From: Narthecium ossifragum
Lineage: Eukaryota; Streptophyta; Magnoliopsida; Dioscoreales; Nartheciaceae
NCBI GenBank assembly: GCA_963920575.1
Contig: OY986972.1
Coordinates: 4,109,115-4,173,114, forward strand
Direction: 5' to 3'
DNA length: 64,000 nucleotides
Shown here piece by piece: positions 35,401 through 48,630 of this stretch. The position numbers were made by a program, and so were the translations under genes. The notes below the pieces were generated by a model. That model ran no database searches. It was not told where the DNA came from and saw only the letters and a program-made list of their open reading frames with translations. How positions within the stretch are numbered: position 1 is the stretch's first letter; the number at the start of each line of letters is the position of its first letter.

Positions 35401-38400
35401 TTGTCCTTCAGAAGCTCAGTGAGATTAATGACTTCTCACTAATACAGCGTTTCTATCCTATAATTGCACTTCTAAATAGGGATACTAGTGAGGGAGACAA
35501 TAATATTCGGCAAGTGACTCATAGTTATATCAGTTGGCACAAAAACTTTTGCTATGCTGCGAATCATGAAATTCAATTCAGAACTTCTTGTCTGTTCTGC
35601 TTAGTGGCATCTGACGTACAAATAAATATCTAATTCAAAACAAACAGAAATAAGTCACAGAGTGATGCAGACAGCTAAAATTATCATAATGCAGGTTTCA
35701 AATCTTGAGAACCACGTGATTAAAACTATGCGGTGAAGCTTTAATATTCATGAACCAACACCAATTTTTTCCCATCATATTAAATATATATATATATATT
35801 CTTACTGTAAACTGCACAAGATGAATATTATGGTGTTACTTGCATTGAGATAAGGGACTTATACAGCATTGCGTAAGAATGTAAATAATATGACAATTTG
35901 TTCTTTTATTAAAGATCAAGGACTGCTGTGCCGGTCTCTGGCCGCCATGAACCTTGTGCCGAGCCAGAAGCTAGCTAATACATGTACTGGCGTAGGGTCT
36001 GTGCTGACACATGTATCCTATTGATAATTTACCAGCACGATACATATCAACATAATATGTGCTGGTATGTGCCGACCGGTGCAGTACTTAATGTTAGAGA
36101 TAATGAAATTAAGTAATGAGCTACATATGTTTTGAAGCATAATATGCACAGAACCTCTACATGACAGCTCAGTATTATGAACTGGTGCAGTAGTAAAGCA
36201 CAATTAGTCAAGCAGTCACAGACCTGCCACTGGGATTTAATGGCTTCATATTCTGATTTCTTGACTGAAGCAAGATAGTCCCTCTCAGCAAAAGTTGAAT
36301 CATATGCCTGGTATCCCAACAAAAATTTCCAAACCTACAAAAGAAATTGCATTGAGTATATTATATTAGTACAGGCCAATGGACAAAAGGCATGTAGAAA
36401 AGCTGCAATTTTCATTCACAAGGTACAGACCTCTTTACGAAGATTATGTTCAACTCCTCCATAAAACACCCTCTTTATTAATGCCTTTGAATCCAAGATT
36501 CTGCCTTCCGAGTCTAAGAAAGCAGTCCACTATCACAAGATAACAAATGTAGGTAAGAAATATACAAGCAATTCACATTGGATACATTTAAGTAAAGCAC
36601 ACAAAAAAATTAGCTGCCATCATAATCATAAGCAATCAACTCCATCTAGGAAAATCTACTAAATTTAATCATAGTTCACCTTTTCAGTCAGAAATGTTAT
36701 ATTAGCATCTCCGTTTGCTTCACAAGAGCTTCAAAGAAGCACTAGCAATATCTTGCCAGCTCAAGATACATCTTGTCATGATTACTGATCAAGAGCTTCT
36801 TCACAAGATTTTAGTTTTCTTGGATATGATATTTAATAGTAGCCAAAAGGCCCAAAAGTATGGAAAATTGGCAGAAAATAGGGGTGGCTTGAAAAGGAAT
36901 GGAATGACAATTTAATGGAATAGGTAACAATTTGAACAAGAAATCTCACAATTGATGCTCAAGTTGATTCAAGATGCCAACTCTCATTTATTTAGTCCAT
37001 TGGATCAAGGAACTAAAATGCATCCTTCATAGAACTAAAGGAGAAATAGATTATGTGCAAAGATGTTTCAGCCTATTATGCGGTGAAAGGATATCTCGGG
37101 AAACAACAGAAAATTATGTAAGATCATATGCTTAAAAAAGAGGACATAGGAACGCAGTTGGGATGCAAATGAAGCAGTGGGTGTTATGTAAAGGTTATTT
37201 TAGGAGCTACACAAAAGCAGTGGATACCAAATTAATATGGTATGTTGCTCATGCTAAAAAGATTTGAGGTTACATAGAAAGGAAATGTCACCAAAATTTG
37301 CGCCTAAGGTTCCAGTATGACACAGGATGACCTAAGATTGCATGGAGAATAATTGCCAGATTGAAAGTGGCAAAGTTGGTTGTAAATGTTAGGGTAGTGT
37401 TCCACAAAAGAATGTCTAACAACGACACCTGTATCCATTCAACTATTTGGTTCAAGCTCGATTGCAGTGGCTATACATCGACCATGTATTATATAAGGAA
37501 GAGCGGTTTTTGAAATGTCTTGAACTATAAAAAACAAAGAGCGGTCCAGATTTGTCTACAAAAAGATCTAACGGTTGTGATTCTATCATCAACTTTGAGA
37601 TTTCCACCCAAAATTTGGTTCCCACCAAAAACTCCCGCCCAATCTCATTTCCCCCCAACCTAAATCAGCTAACATGAGAGAGAGAGAGAGAGCGGGATGT
37701 GACTGAATAACCTCTCCCCCATCCCCTTTCCTCTCCCCCATCCCGCTCTCTCCCTCTTCGTTCCCCAAGCCGTCGACCACGCCCAACCCGTCAGCCACGC
37801 CGTCGACCATGCCCAACCCGTTGGCCATGTCGTCAACCTCGCCCCACGCCGTCGACCTCTCTGTTCCCCATCCCCCTCTCTCCCTTTCTGTTCCCCACGC
37901 CGTCGACCACGCCCAACCCGTCGACAACACCATCGAGAAGAGCTCCCCAAGCCGTCGAGAGGCGCTCCCCAGCCCCTCTCCCGCGATCTTTCTGCCCACG
38001 ACGAGTCCCTTCCAACTCCCACCTCCGCCTAGCCGTTGGGGACCGCCTGAGTCGCATCGCCATCTAGGACTTCCGATACCGCCAGGTCTGTCGGCCCTTT
38101 CCTCCTCTCCCTCCTCCTCTCTGTCGGTCATCGTGGCAGCTTCCAGCCCTGCCCATCCCCCTCTCACTCTCTGTCTCCCCACGTCGTCGACCTCATCCCA
38201 CGCCGCGGGCTCTCTCTCACTCTTTGTCTCCCCACGTTGTCAACCCCTCTCTCACTCTTTGGTTCCCCACGCCGTCGACCTCACCCCACGCCGTCGGCCC
38301 CTCTCTCACTCTCTCACTCCCCCACGCCATCAGCCCCTCTCTCACTCTTTGTCTCCCCACGCCGTCGGCCACGCCCAACCCACTGTCGGCCATACTTACT

Positions 38401-41400
38401 GGTCGCGTACGTGTTACTCGGTGGATCAAAAGAGGAAGAGAGGTGGAGGAAATCGAGATCGCTGTTGCCTCAACGCAATCTCTCTCCTTCTCCGGCGCAT
38501 CTTCGTCAACCGCTCCTCCCCGACCTCAACTCCGGCTGATATCGACATTGACGCCAAGCACACCGGCAGCCACTACGCGTCGCCCCCCTCTCCTCCCTCA
38601 CAAGATCCTTTGTTCCCTCCCGATCCCGGCCGGCCCAACGTCGACTCCGGCTCAGTTTCTCTCGTAAGCTGGCGTCTACTCCGACCGTCGAAGACATCCC
38701 TTCGCTCCCTCTTCATCCCTTTAGACCTCCGACCCTCTCCCCCGCATCGACCACCGCCCCCGATCTTCCTTACATCGCCAGCTCGTCGTGGCCATGACCA
38801 CCGCCCCCCGGCCCTCTTCGAAGACTTCGCTGCAAGGTACCTATATGTTTTAATTAGTTTCTGGGTGCTTATATTTCTTAATTAGTCATGTAGATTAGTG
38901 ATTCAAATGATGCATAGTTGTGGTTAATTAACTATATGCATGCAATTAAGCAATGTAATATGGCTAACTTAGTAGCATAACTTCTTGAACATCAAAAAAC
39001 GTCCAGAAGTCGGGACTTGGGAGAGAGGAGAGAAAGTTTCCGACTAATTCCTATAAAACATCAGGACGAGAGAGAGAGAGAGAGAGGCATTTGTTTATAA
39101 CTGCCAAAACGCATCCAAGGTTATAGTATAGGTTTTCTAAGTAAGACTAGCTCTGTTGAGATCCTAGATTGCTTTATTTCTTTTTTATACAGGGAACTAT
39201 CTCATATCATGTTTCTGGATCATGTTGCACGATGGCGGTTTGCAATGACAAGGATGAGTTAGACAGGGTTCTCTGCTAATAATGATTTGATGGAGGTTTG
39301 GTTGCCATTCCATGTTGTGTAAGTGTTAGCTACATAGCTCTTAGTGCGGCTAAATTTGTCTGTTGTTTGGCTTTCTGATATGCATGAAGAAAACAGTAGA
39401 ATACAGAAATCAGGGAGATGTGCTTTTGTATTCCTTTTTGTAAATGTTACTGCTACTTGCTTCTTCATCTCTGCATTGCATCAAATCAGAATGAACATTG
39501 TTTGTTGTCTGAAGATATATAAATGTGTTTCAAATTAGATTGAGTGAGTGATGCTGCAACTTTTGCACAGTTGAACTGATAGTTGGGGCTTGGTGTCAAG
39601 GTGCCATTAGATTCTTTAGTGGTGTATGTTTAGAGTTAAAGAAGGCAATTGTGTGGTCAGGTGGCTATGGGCGCGGTTTATGAGTTTTGTTCTTATATGC
39701 TCCTCTATTTTATGAGAGTGCTATTGCATACTCATATTTGAGATTGTTAGATTAATAGATCCCAACTTTTATTCCAAGAGCTCCATAACTGTCTTTGATA
39801 CGTGGGTGTATTGAACTTTTATTCCAAAAGCTCCAATGAGTCTGTCACTGTTATTTGTATTACCATGTAGATTTTTTTGTTGGTGCCATTGGTAACCTAA
39901 ACATATAAATGTACTTTTTTGGGAGCTTGATTGATGGATACCCGTGCCAGGTCACATAACTGAAACACAAGAATAAATTTAAACCGTGCCAGGGGCACGG
40001 GCATCCCACTAGGTTTGTGTGGTTGGGGGACAAGGTTTGCCCCGAGACAATGTTCGCCCCTTTTATACTGTGATTTAATTTTTGTATTTGAGGAATGTTG
40101 TAAAATTGTCTCATTTAGCCCTCGGTACAGGGGAGGTTCTGCCGAAATTTTTTGAAAGAAACCCTAAATATCAGTGTCGTAGGCACAGATAGAGTAACAA
40201 CAACCAGTCTTCGAAAAAAGGGAGTATGAAGCACTAGTAGAAACAAAGCATTTGCTCATAACTTGGTCCATGCTCAACACGGCATATCCTACACTTTTGC
40301 TCAGAACTCTTTTTGAATTTGTTTTAAGCTGGCCTCCAAATTACAATTGACAACAGAACCTGTGTTTGCCCCTCATGCAGTGCATAATACCTTGACTAGA
40401 AAGTTGTATTATATAATAAAAAAGGTAAAATTAAAACTCCGGGGGATAATTGACAAAAGTAATAGTGAAGACTCATTGCAAAGAAAAAATTATTCAGAGG
40501 ATCCAATGAAAAATTTGGATAAGTTATTGCATTCCAAATGGTTATGTGTTGAAGGAAATCCATACCTCCTGGAATCCTAATGGAGATTGTCTTGGTTTTC
40601 CCCATATGAGATTTGGCTGCTCATGCTGAAAAGAGAAGCAGCCAAGATGCTATGATATGATGCTTAAAGCCTTAAACATATGCTAACATGCAAGATTAAG
40701 AAGAGTTTTGTGCAACGATGGGACAATCAACTGAATTATATCAATGATATTTTCCCCTAATCAAGAATATTATAGCAGATAAGAGGCTTTAAATTGGGAT
40801 TAGTTGAAAAATCATTCGTAGCAATGGATAAATAAAGCGGGCTCATTTAAGAATCCAATTCTTAGCTGGGGCATTTTAGAACTCAGTATTCTCCACATAC
40901 TTCTAAGTAAGAGGATAAAACTCCCAGCATGAAAGCTTAATTAATCCAAAATAAAAACTCCATAGCCTAAACAAATGGCAAGTGGAAGTGCTGATCAAAC
41001 AATCATTCATTTTAACGTAGTATTGCAGAGCAGAAATTCTAACGATGCCAATAATTTTACAAAAATTGTTGATTCCTTCACTCAGATCTCACCATTGTGT
41101 CTTTTGCTTTGTCTATATCCTTGCATCATGATAAGAGACATAATCATTTTTGTCTTCAAGATTTTGATTAAAGTTAACCTTTTCCTGCACCTATAAAGAA
41201 TACAATCTTGATTCCAACTTTTTATGCTCGCTAACTATACATGTTGATCAAACTTGCTTGGTTATAAGCATCTTATATCATCAGAATACTCTCGGAAGAT
41301 GGAAAATTCTGTATTAGAGAGCAAAAGAGCACAGAGTATAATAGTAAGCATATAAATATGTTAACTAGGGCAAAAAAAACAAGGAAGCCCAAACATTAAA

Positions 41401-44400
41401 ATGCCTAAACTCGAATGCGGATGCAACGAGAACAAATGCATATCCAAGTAAGTTAAGACCTACAATTACTGAATATGCATAATGGTAATTTCAATCAATA
41501 TTCATCCAGAGCTGAAAAATACGACAGTATTATATTTTCATCATCCCAGGCTAAAGTCAGGACGAGGGAGCAAGACAGCATTAGCTAGAACAACAGGATT
41601 CTAGAACAAGCATGCTAACATCAGAAATTAAGAAATCTTACAAAAACTGTACAACATAAAGAAACTTACTTCCACATGAACATTGTTTCTACTTTCTGCC
41701 AAAATATCTAATGTTCAAAGCTTTCAAGAGAAGAAATAATTACCTCCTCCTTGTCTGAGATCACTAAACTTGCATTTTTGCTGGATTTTGTATCCCCAAT
41801 CTCACTATCAATTGAACCAATTTCAGAAGCGTCATTCTTGTCCTTTTTCTCATGTGCACTGAAAGAACTGCTTTGATTATCACCAAAAATTTGGGAGGTT
41901 GTTTCACGGGCAAACTTGGTAACAAGTGAAAACTTCTCCAAGACCTGAAGTGAGATATCACGAGCAGGATCATGCCTATGCTTGTGCTTTTCACTAGATT
42001 CATAATAGGTAGGCCCATTCAGCTTCCCTGAACTTTCTGCTGAATGAAGCGATGATGCAGAATTATTTAATGAGGTCCCAGAGACTGCCCTAGGCAATTC
42101 AAGAGACGATAGACTTCTCTGCAACAGATATAATAAGGGTAAATTTCATAAAGCGCAAAATTTCATAAAGCGCAAAATTGCATTCTGCACTATTTTTTGT
42201 GTGCTCAAACTCTTACAATCAACCTAGCTCAAAATACATCCGACTAAGGAATGTGGGCCTCATAGAAGAATCACAATAAAACTAGTACTAGCAATAACAG
42301 AACATAGGAATATCGGACAGAATTAGGTTAAACTATTTGTTCGGACCATTCACGTAAAACCTACCTGATAAACTCAGTGCCAAACCAGTTAGTTATCGTG
42401 CCAACAGTGCCTGGCACAATAAGCTTTGTTACGTTCGATATCGAAATCCTTCATCAGTTATAAAGCTTGATGACATTTCGCCATATCGAACCATTCTAGT
42501 ACTATCTCTTCTCTTTATTTTGTAAGTGGAAATCAGAATTCCTTACATTAATAACATTCCTCTTGCGTATATCCGTAGCATTTCTATTGCTTCTCTATTC
42601 CACTTTTCAGATTCTTTCAACCACGTAAACTACCACATAGTTCTTTACTTCTTTTTCCTCGTGTCTATTAAGCTCTTCCAACCACATATATTACCATATA
42701 GCTTTTTTTCCATCATGTCTATTAGGAAAATGTGTACTGGATAGCGGACGATCTGTCTGTTAAAGCAATGCCATAACAAGGTGGTTAGATAGCATCATGA
42801 TCCAAGTCATACCACTATTTTCCTAGTCCAAAGCAATTGAAATGCTTGTGCATTCTCTTGGAATTTGCATAAATTATCTTAAGTCAAATTTTTTTGGATA
42901 CCACTAAACAGCTGGTGCATTTCAGCCTCCAAAGCAACAGCTCAAGTTCTCAACCTAGCTAGAACTTAGAACCGCGTGATTAAATTTTGGAAAGTCTAGG
43001 ATGAAAAAGAACAATAGTAACAACTAACAAGTAGGCAGGAAAAAGGCTCAGGGTTTAGCTAAAAAAATGCTCCTCTGCGTGCAATCAACAACGTCAATTG
43101 GTTCGGGCGGAATATCAAGAACCACCATAGTGATCTGGTGTCCGGCTTCAATAAGTAAATTCAAAGACAAAAAAAACAACAAGTAGCACGATCATCATAG
43201 CAAGAGGCATCTTCGTTGTTTCCACTAGATTAACCACATTCATTTATCATCAATAATGCCTGGGTCCCTTCTAGGACTCATGTTCTGCATAGATTAAATG
43301 TTTTAAATGAAGCACATCATGTTAAATGGAACTTAAGAAATGTATTAACAAATCAAAGCAGTCAAGATCGTAGAGATGTGTTATGGTAATGCATGCCTTG
43401 CAATGCATTCACCTCATCGCATCATACAGAACAAGGGAAAAGAAGATGATTCATTATATGGAACATCAGATAAGGTAGAAAAACATGGAGCTGAAATTAG
43501 TCAGTAGCCTCCTGCCCATTAAACCATCATAAGATATGATAATATCCAGGATTAGATGCACGACTGATACGAGAAACACATAAACATGTAGTTAGAAACC
43601 ACATACTTCAAAATAAGAAGATATACTCCCTCTTGGCAAAGAAAATGAATAGATTGACTACTTTATAATAGAATGCTTTCTATAATCAAGATCCCAAAAA
43701 CATCTAACATTAGCTTGGGAAAAAGGCTATGCACCTGTAAACGATCTTGAAAATTATTCACAAGGAAAACATTTGCATCATCTGCAGACCTATAAAATCA
43801 CATTTGCAATAAGTCAAATGATCAATCTAGCCAAGTGGACAATGTATCATCAGCTCAAGGAAAAATACAGGAAGCACATGCATAAAAACGGTCATGGGTT
43901 CTACCAATGAAGAACCATTGCCCTGAAAGTGATAAAATCCTCAAGGTTGATGTTTTTTATGGCTAAGCAACCTAAGCCACCACGAATACATCAAGCAAAG
44001 TACAAAAGAAGGAGAACTAACCTGACAATCACAACATGTTGTTTAAGTGTTGCAAAAAATCCACGGACACCTCCACTATAGAAGTAAAGGGGAGGAAATG
44101 CAAGTCCTGTAAATCATTCATTCAAATACAAGGATTAAAACTCTCACTTCGCTGGAAGATGAAAAATGCAAACTAGGCAAATTTGATGCAGATATTTGAT
44201 GGCCCAAGAAGTTATTTAATAAGTGGCATTGTCCAAATAAACTAGATCAAACGATAAATCTAGATGACATGAACTATAGGAGAAGTGAAACAATTCCAGT
44301 AAATAGAATGCAGCTGGAAATTAGCAACTTATTCATTAAGCAGGTTTCAACAGATTATGCCATGAGTAATAATTAGCCGAACATTAACAGTAATAAAAAT

Positions 44401-45520
44401 TGGTTGACAAAAATCACCTCTATAGTACAAGGGTTACCTGATATATTGCTCATTAGTTATAGATTGTCGGTAGACATAAGTGACTGCACTACAGGTTCCA
44501 GAAACACAAAAGTAACACGCACAAATGAAATCATTAGTTAGAAGAATATAGCATCTCTAATTCCCAGAATAGCACTTTGGTTTTTGTATGAACTTTCACT
44601 TCATAGCCACGTGTAAATGTTTGAAAGAGCAATACATTTTGACAGGCAGACCACATGGAAAAACATACATCATTTAAAATTCTGAAGCCGCTATATTCAT
44701 TCTGAGATAAGGTCATGGATTGCAAGAACAGCAGGTGACAGGACAACAAATCCAACAAAAAGTACTCACACGTCAATTACCTGAAGAAAGGATAACAATT
44801 ATGTACTGCCAGCCAAGAGGCGGAGTATGCCTACGAATCGATCGCACATCACTTAAAAGAACAGGCGCAATGGCATATAGGTTTCTATCTGTAGTTCGTC
44901 AGAAAGCAAGCACTGGTTAGAACCAATCTGCTTGCAAAAAAATTCAACGCATAACATCACATCCAACCTTTCTCAGATAAACCCGAGTTTGAGCTGTGGC
45001 CAACAGAATCTGGATTGGATTTGTACGGTACCCATGTCTGGCAAAGACAAAAAGTGGCAACATTGAATGAACTAAACATTTAGATACAAATAAGATACAC
45101 AATACCAAGATTCGACATACTTCAACAACAACAATCAAACAAAACCTATCAAAGAATGATGAAAACAAGAACGATCGCACACTACCATGTAAAGAGACGG
45201 CCCTTGCTTGAGGAGCCGCAACCGGCCGCTAATCCTCTCGTTCGCGTACTGCGTCGGATGGATCGCAACATATTCCATACTATACACGACCTCCGCCCCA
45301 TCTCGCTCGTCGAACCCACCCCCCATCATAACAGAGCCGCTCCCGTAGCTACTCCCGATGAGACCCTTCGAGATCGAATCGCCAAGAAATGGGATCAGAA
45401 CCTCGCCAAGCGTTTGCCGATTAGGGATTAGAAGTTAGGGGAGGCGGCGGGGCTCACCTGCTGCTGGGATGCGGCGTAGTCGGAGTCGTCGGAGAGGTCG
45501 TGCAACTCAGCCTCGTGCAT
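29485..45520 (-). CDS. Rab GTPase-activating TBC-domain protein (TBC1D15/GYP7-like)
   Basis: Fifteen exons with GT-AG borders and consistent phase: 45458-45520, 45186-45365, 44968-45037, 44781-44888, 44022-44106, 43735-43789, 41744-42118, 40566-40616, 36431-36529, 36224-36334, 35182-35253, 34953-35069, 34162-34311, 31987-32087, 29485-29809. They encode 653 residues, near the ~690 of the Arabidopsis homologue. An N-terminal PH-like DUF3548 region (about 40-190) precedes a linker and the TBC domain (about 340-600). The catalytic Arg finger is IEKDVVRT (Arg425) and the Gln finger GYCQG (Gln462), so it should stimulate GTP hydrolysis by a Rab GTPase on membranes. The start MHEAELHDLSDD and the CAGENGA...PPGTPPSMP end are typical of plant orthologues. 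A small exon between exons 7 and 8 may be missing. Confidence 0.93.
30395..31385. repeat. GTGCC/GGCAC-rich dispersed repeats in TBC intron 14
   Basis: A diverged repeat at 30395-30500 (GTGCCGTCGGCACG, TTGGCACGGACCCCAT) is followed at 31240-31385 by a related block holding three perfect 21-bp units, AGCGTGCCCTGTGAGGGCACC, each with a GTGCCC/GGGCAC palindrome. Further relatives lie at 31618-31780. No coding sense. Confidence 0.75.
32650..33160 (+). other. Unassigned open stretch in TBC intron 13
   Basis: On the plus strand, opposite to the gene, 32749-32943 reads MGGSVFMHIPWELKLK... and a shifted frame continues openly through PLGSPPVARQNGQIEGY to a stop near 33118. FMHIP followed by an LxRAATIQQGIL segment is weakly like the end of a LINE RNase H (V-P-R-E-x-N...), but the active-site Asp is not visible. 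I cannot name it. Confidence 0.3.
35925..36095. repeat. GTGCC-rich dispersed repeat in TBC intron 10
   Basis: Contains TGCCGGTCTCTGGCC, GTGCTGACACATGTATCC and GTATGTGCCGACCGGTGC, the same vocabulary as the repeats at 30.4, 31.3, 31.7, 40.0, 42.4 and 62.3 kb. An (AT)n run lies just before at about 35786-35801. Confidence 0.65.
37589..38880. repeat. GC-rich repetitive island in TBC intron 8
   Basis: C-rich on the plus strand and built from units such as CCCCACGCCGTCGACC and CTCTCTCACTCTTTG (about 37725-37930 and 38155-38380). Long open frames on both strands (for example 37809-38885 plus, 37589-38182 minus) are Pro/Ser- or Gly/Arg-rich repeat products without domains. At 38838 the island ends in CTGCAAG followed by the donor-like GTACCTATATG and AT-rich sequence, as at 9760, suggesting the first exon of a non-coding or non-autonomous transposon on the plus strand. 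Terminal repeats were not found. Confidence 0.6.
39064..39088. repeat. (GA)n microsatellite
   Basis: Run of GA dinucleotides within intron 8 of the TBC gene. Confidence 0.85.
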
Positions 45521-45905
45521 CGCCGGAGAGGATGGGGCTCATGAAACGATCGATTGGCGACGCGATGAAGTAATCGATCGATTTATAGAGACGCCCGAGA
45601 TCACCGGTGGCGGTGGGCTAATGGCTATGGTATCTTCGGCAAGAAGGAAACTAACCAGTGTGTAGGCAAAAACCAACGGACTACTTGCTCGAGTTCTTGG
45701 ATCGGATAGGCTATGTAGAACAGCGGACACGATAAATAGCCATCTAAAATTAACTATGGGAATGACTGGGATGCACCAATCACATGCTGCCACGTTGAGA
45801 GTGAATTGGAGGGAGAGTAATTTAGATGATAATGACGTGAATAATAAGTAAAGTAAAATTTTGGGTTAATATACTATTTGTCCTGCAAATCTTTCTTAAT
45901 TTATT

Positions 45906-47094
45906 GGGTAAAAATCATTTTGGTCCCCTCTAGTTTCAGTGTTTTTCATTTTAAACCATGTGTTTCAAAACGTAACAAAACAAACCTTGTAGTTATAATA
46001 ATTTCACTTTAAACCTAAATTTAGTAACGACCGTTTGTTGAAACACATGGTTTAAAATGAAAGGGAAAATATCATTTTGGTCCCCTCTAGTTTCAAGGTT
46101 TTTCATTTTAAATCCTATGGTTACAATAATTTTCATTTTAAACCCAAATTTAGTAACGGCCGTTACGGACTTAACACCAAGCTGGGAAGAGCTTGCATGG
46201 GTGGCGGCGACAATATGCAGGAGTAGAAGCAGTGGCGGATCCATGATTTATATGAAGGGGGACGACTTTAATAGAAACAATTTACTGTAGAAGAAAATAT
46301 ATAAATAATTAATTAAAAATTCAAAATAAGTATCTTATTACATTACTATAGCTATAAAAGTAAACAATTACAATTGCTTCATCCGAGTTTTCATACTTTG
46401 ATAGTATTGCATAATATCTTCATTAGGAACATCGTTAAAAATTTCTTTCTCTAAGCAATCGGTAAATTATAGAGGGGGGCCAAATCTAATTTGGGAGGGG
46501 GGGCAATTAGGTATTTTATATATATTAGGTAGGTTTTTTTTTTGCCCACACCTCAATATGCGGATCCGCCCCTGAGTAGAAGGGCACCAATGTGAAGGGA
46601 GAGATTAGAGTAATAGCCTATTGGATCGCCTAAAAATCTCATCTTGGGTTGCCTAAGATCTCAGCTTGTCGAGAGAGATCTGGAGGTGGGGTGTGGGGCA
46701 GTCTGGCGGCGAGAAGCCGCAGGCGGCTAGAGAGAGATAAGTGAGGGAAGAGAGAGAACAGAATAAACCGGTTAACATTGGGTCAAAGCCAGTTTGACGT
46801 TAAGTCTGTAACGATTGTTACTAAATTTAAGTTTAAAGTGAAATTATTGTAACCACAGAGTCTGTTTTGTTACGTTTTGAAAAACATGATTTAAAATGAA
46901 ATTATTATAACTATAAGGTTTAAAATGAAAAACCCTGAAACTGGAAGGGACCAAAATGATATTTTTCCAAAATGAAGTAATTTGGATTTTAAGTGAAATT
47001 ATTGTAATTACGGGGTATGTTTTGTTACGTTTTGAAGCACATGGTTTAGAATGAAAAATCCTGAAACTAAAAATGATCAAAATGATATTTTTTC
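45906..47094. mobile_element. Mutator-like non-autonomous element with long inverted repeats
   Basis: The ends are long inverted repeats: left arm about 45906-46175, right arm about 46800-47094. They share ATCATTTTGGTCCC, TTTCATTTTAAA, AATTTAGTAACG and CGTTACGGACTTAAC-like blocks. Each arm contains the unit roughly twice. The 9-bp sequence TAATTTATT flanks it at 45897-45905 and 47095-47103, the target-duplication length of Mutator-like elements. The interior encodes nothing and is interrupted by a hAT MITE (46230-46574). Confidence 0.85.
46230..46574. mobile_element. hAT-type MITE nested in the Mutator-like element
   Basis: The 345-bp element starts CAGTGGCGGATCCATG and ends GCGGATCCGCCCCTG, inverted repeats of about 13 bp. 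A perfect 8-bp target duplication AGTAGAAG lies at 46222-46229 and 46575-46582. No coding capacity. It is younger than the element it interrupts. Confidence 0.92.
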
Positions 47095-47447
47095 TAATTT
47101 ATTTTAGTCATGATAATATCAAAATAATCCCTTAAATCTACTAGTGGACTTGAAAACCCAATTTCCTCCGATCCGATCAGTGTTAAAAGTCAACCACATA
47201 GATACAAGTTGGGTTTTCAAATCTTTGGTAGATGCATTACTGAAGACTTTATGATGCGTGAAAATGTCGATCTCATGACTTGGAAATACTGACATGTATG
47301 CAACGAATTGGCCATCATATTCAAATAACAAGGTGGTGTTATTGTCAAATGTTGATTTCTGGCCATTTCAAGATCTTGTCTGATGTTCTTTTTTATATCT
47401 TCATTTTCCGTTTCATGAGCATTATTGAAGATGAACTTAAGAACAAA

Positions 47448-47780
47448 GCTTATAGTTCACTACCGATTCATTCATCTAGTCTATCAGTAGTGGTATATCG
47501 ATGGACTAAATCAATGAATGGGTAGCTCATTACCAATTGAATTGTATCGGTAGTGAGCTACCGATTGGTCGATATATTTCATCGATATCTCACTACCGAT
47601 GGACTAGATGAATAATTCAATCGATAGTGAGCTACAATTCATTGATCTAATCCATCGGTAATGATACTGATGGACTAGATGAATGAATCGGTAGTGGACT
47701 ATCGATAGCTAGCATGTGCATTGTGCATGCATTATATAATGCACATGTCACATGTCATGTACACAAATCAACACTTTTTG
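47448..47780. repeat. Palindromic ACCGAT/ATCGGT element, copy P2
   Basis: It consists of alternating direct and inverted units such as ATCGGTAGTGAGCTACCGAT and GATGGACTAGATGAAT, then CATGTGCATTGTGCATGC and a CATGTACACAAATC right end. It could fold into a long imperfect hairpin. Related copies lie at about 19840, 53310 and 53960. The left end is not clear. Confidence 0.8.
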
Positions 47781-48630
47781 TCGGATTGAAGAATAACAAA
47801 TGTACTTATATAAAAAATGCTTCAAGGCTCCGATCTTTTAAAGCATCATGGATTCTAACTCCAATATTGCAGCTTCATACGAAGTAAATACAATGTTTTA
47901 AAAAAAAATTCTGGATTAGTTGAAGAATCAATCTAGTAGTGAGCGTTGCAAAATAACCCTTAATAGAACCAGGACAGTATTGTATCTATCATACTAACTC
48001 ATAAATTATTCTCAATATAATATGAAATGTTCTTATTCTATTCTATTTTATTTTATTTAAGAAAAATGTCTTTTTTTTTATTTTAATTTTCATAATTGAG
48101 TACTTCTCTAAATCCAAGATGATCAAATGTTTAACTTTCATAATAGTCAATAAATCTAAATTAAAAGTGATATTTTTTTGTTGAGTGGATTAGAATAATT
48201 ATAAAAGATTAAAGAGCATAAATGGCCCAACTGTAACCTTCCATTGAATTCAATAAGATCGGACTTTTCATAATTTATTATATAAAATCCAGTGTATCTT
48301 ATCATATGAATAGGGTTGCCCGATCCAGTTAAGCCGAATATATCAGATGATTAAGATGAAGTCGCGCCGAAGTAAACAGTGGAGGTGGTGGTTACTGGAT
48401 GGTGAGGAGAGGAAGAGGCGAGAAGGGGTGGCGGAGGCCCACCTATAATAGCTATAGTGTTGTATTTGCAAAAAATAAATTAAAATTAAAATTAAAATTG
48501 AAACAAATATATCCGACCTAAAATTATTGCTCATCAGCTCATGATCCCTCAGACGGTCTGACTTGAGTCCAAGTCTTCTTATATCAGTCTGTCGACCCGA
48601 AGCGAGCTCTTCCTTCTAAAGCACCAACAC

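Noticed and set aside
37809..38885. 358-codon open frame in the TBC intron
   Set aside because: It is a product of CCCACGCCGTCGACC-type repeats; the opposite strand is equally open, so openness reflects base composition.
40231..40245. CACTAGTAGAAA, like the end of a CACTA transposon
   Set aside because: No inverted partner or 3-bp target duplication could be found nearby.
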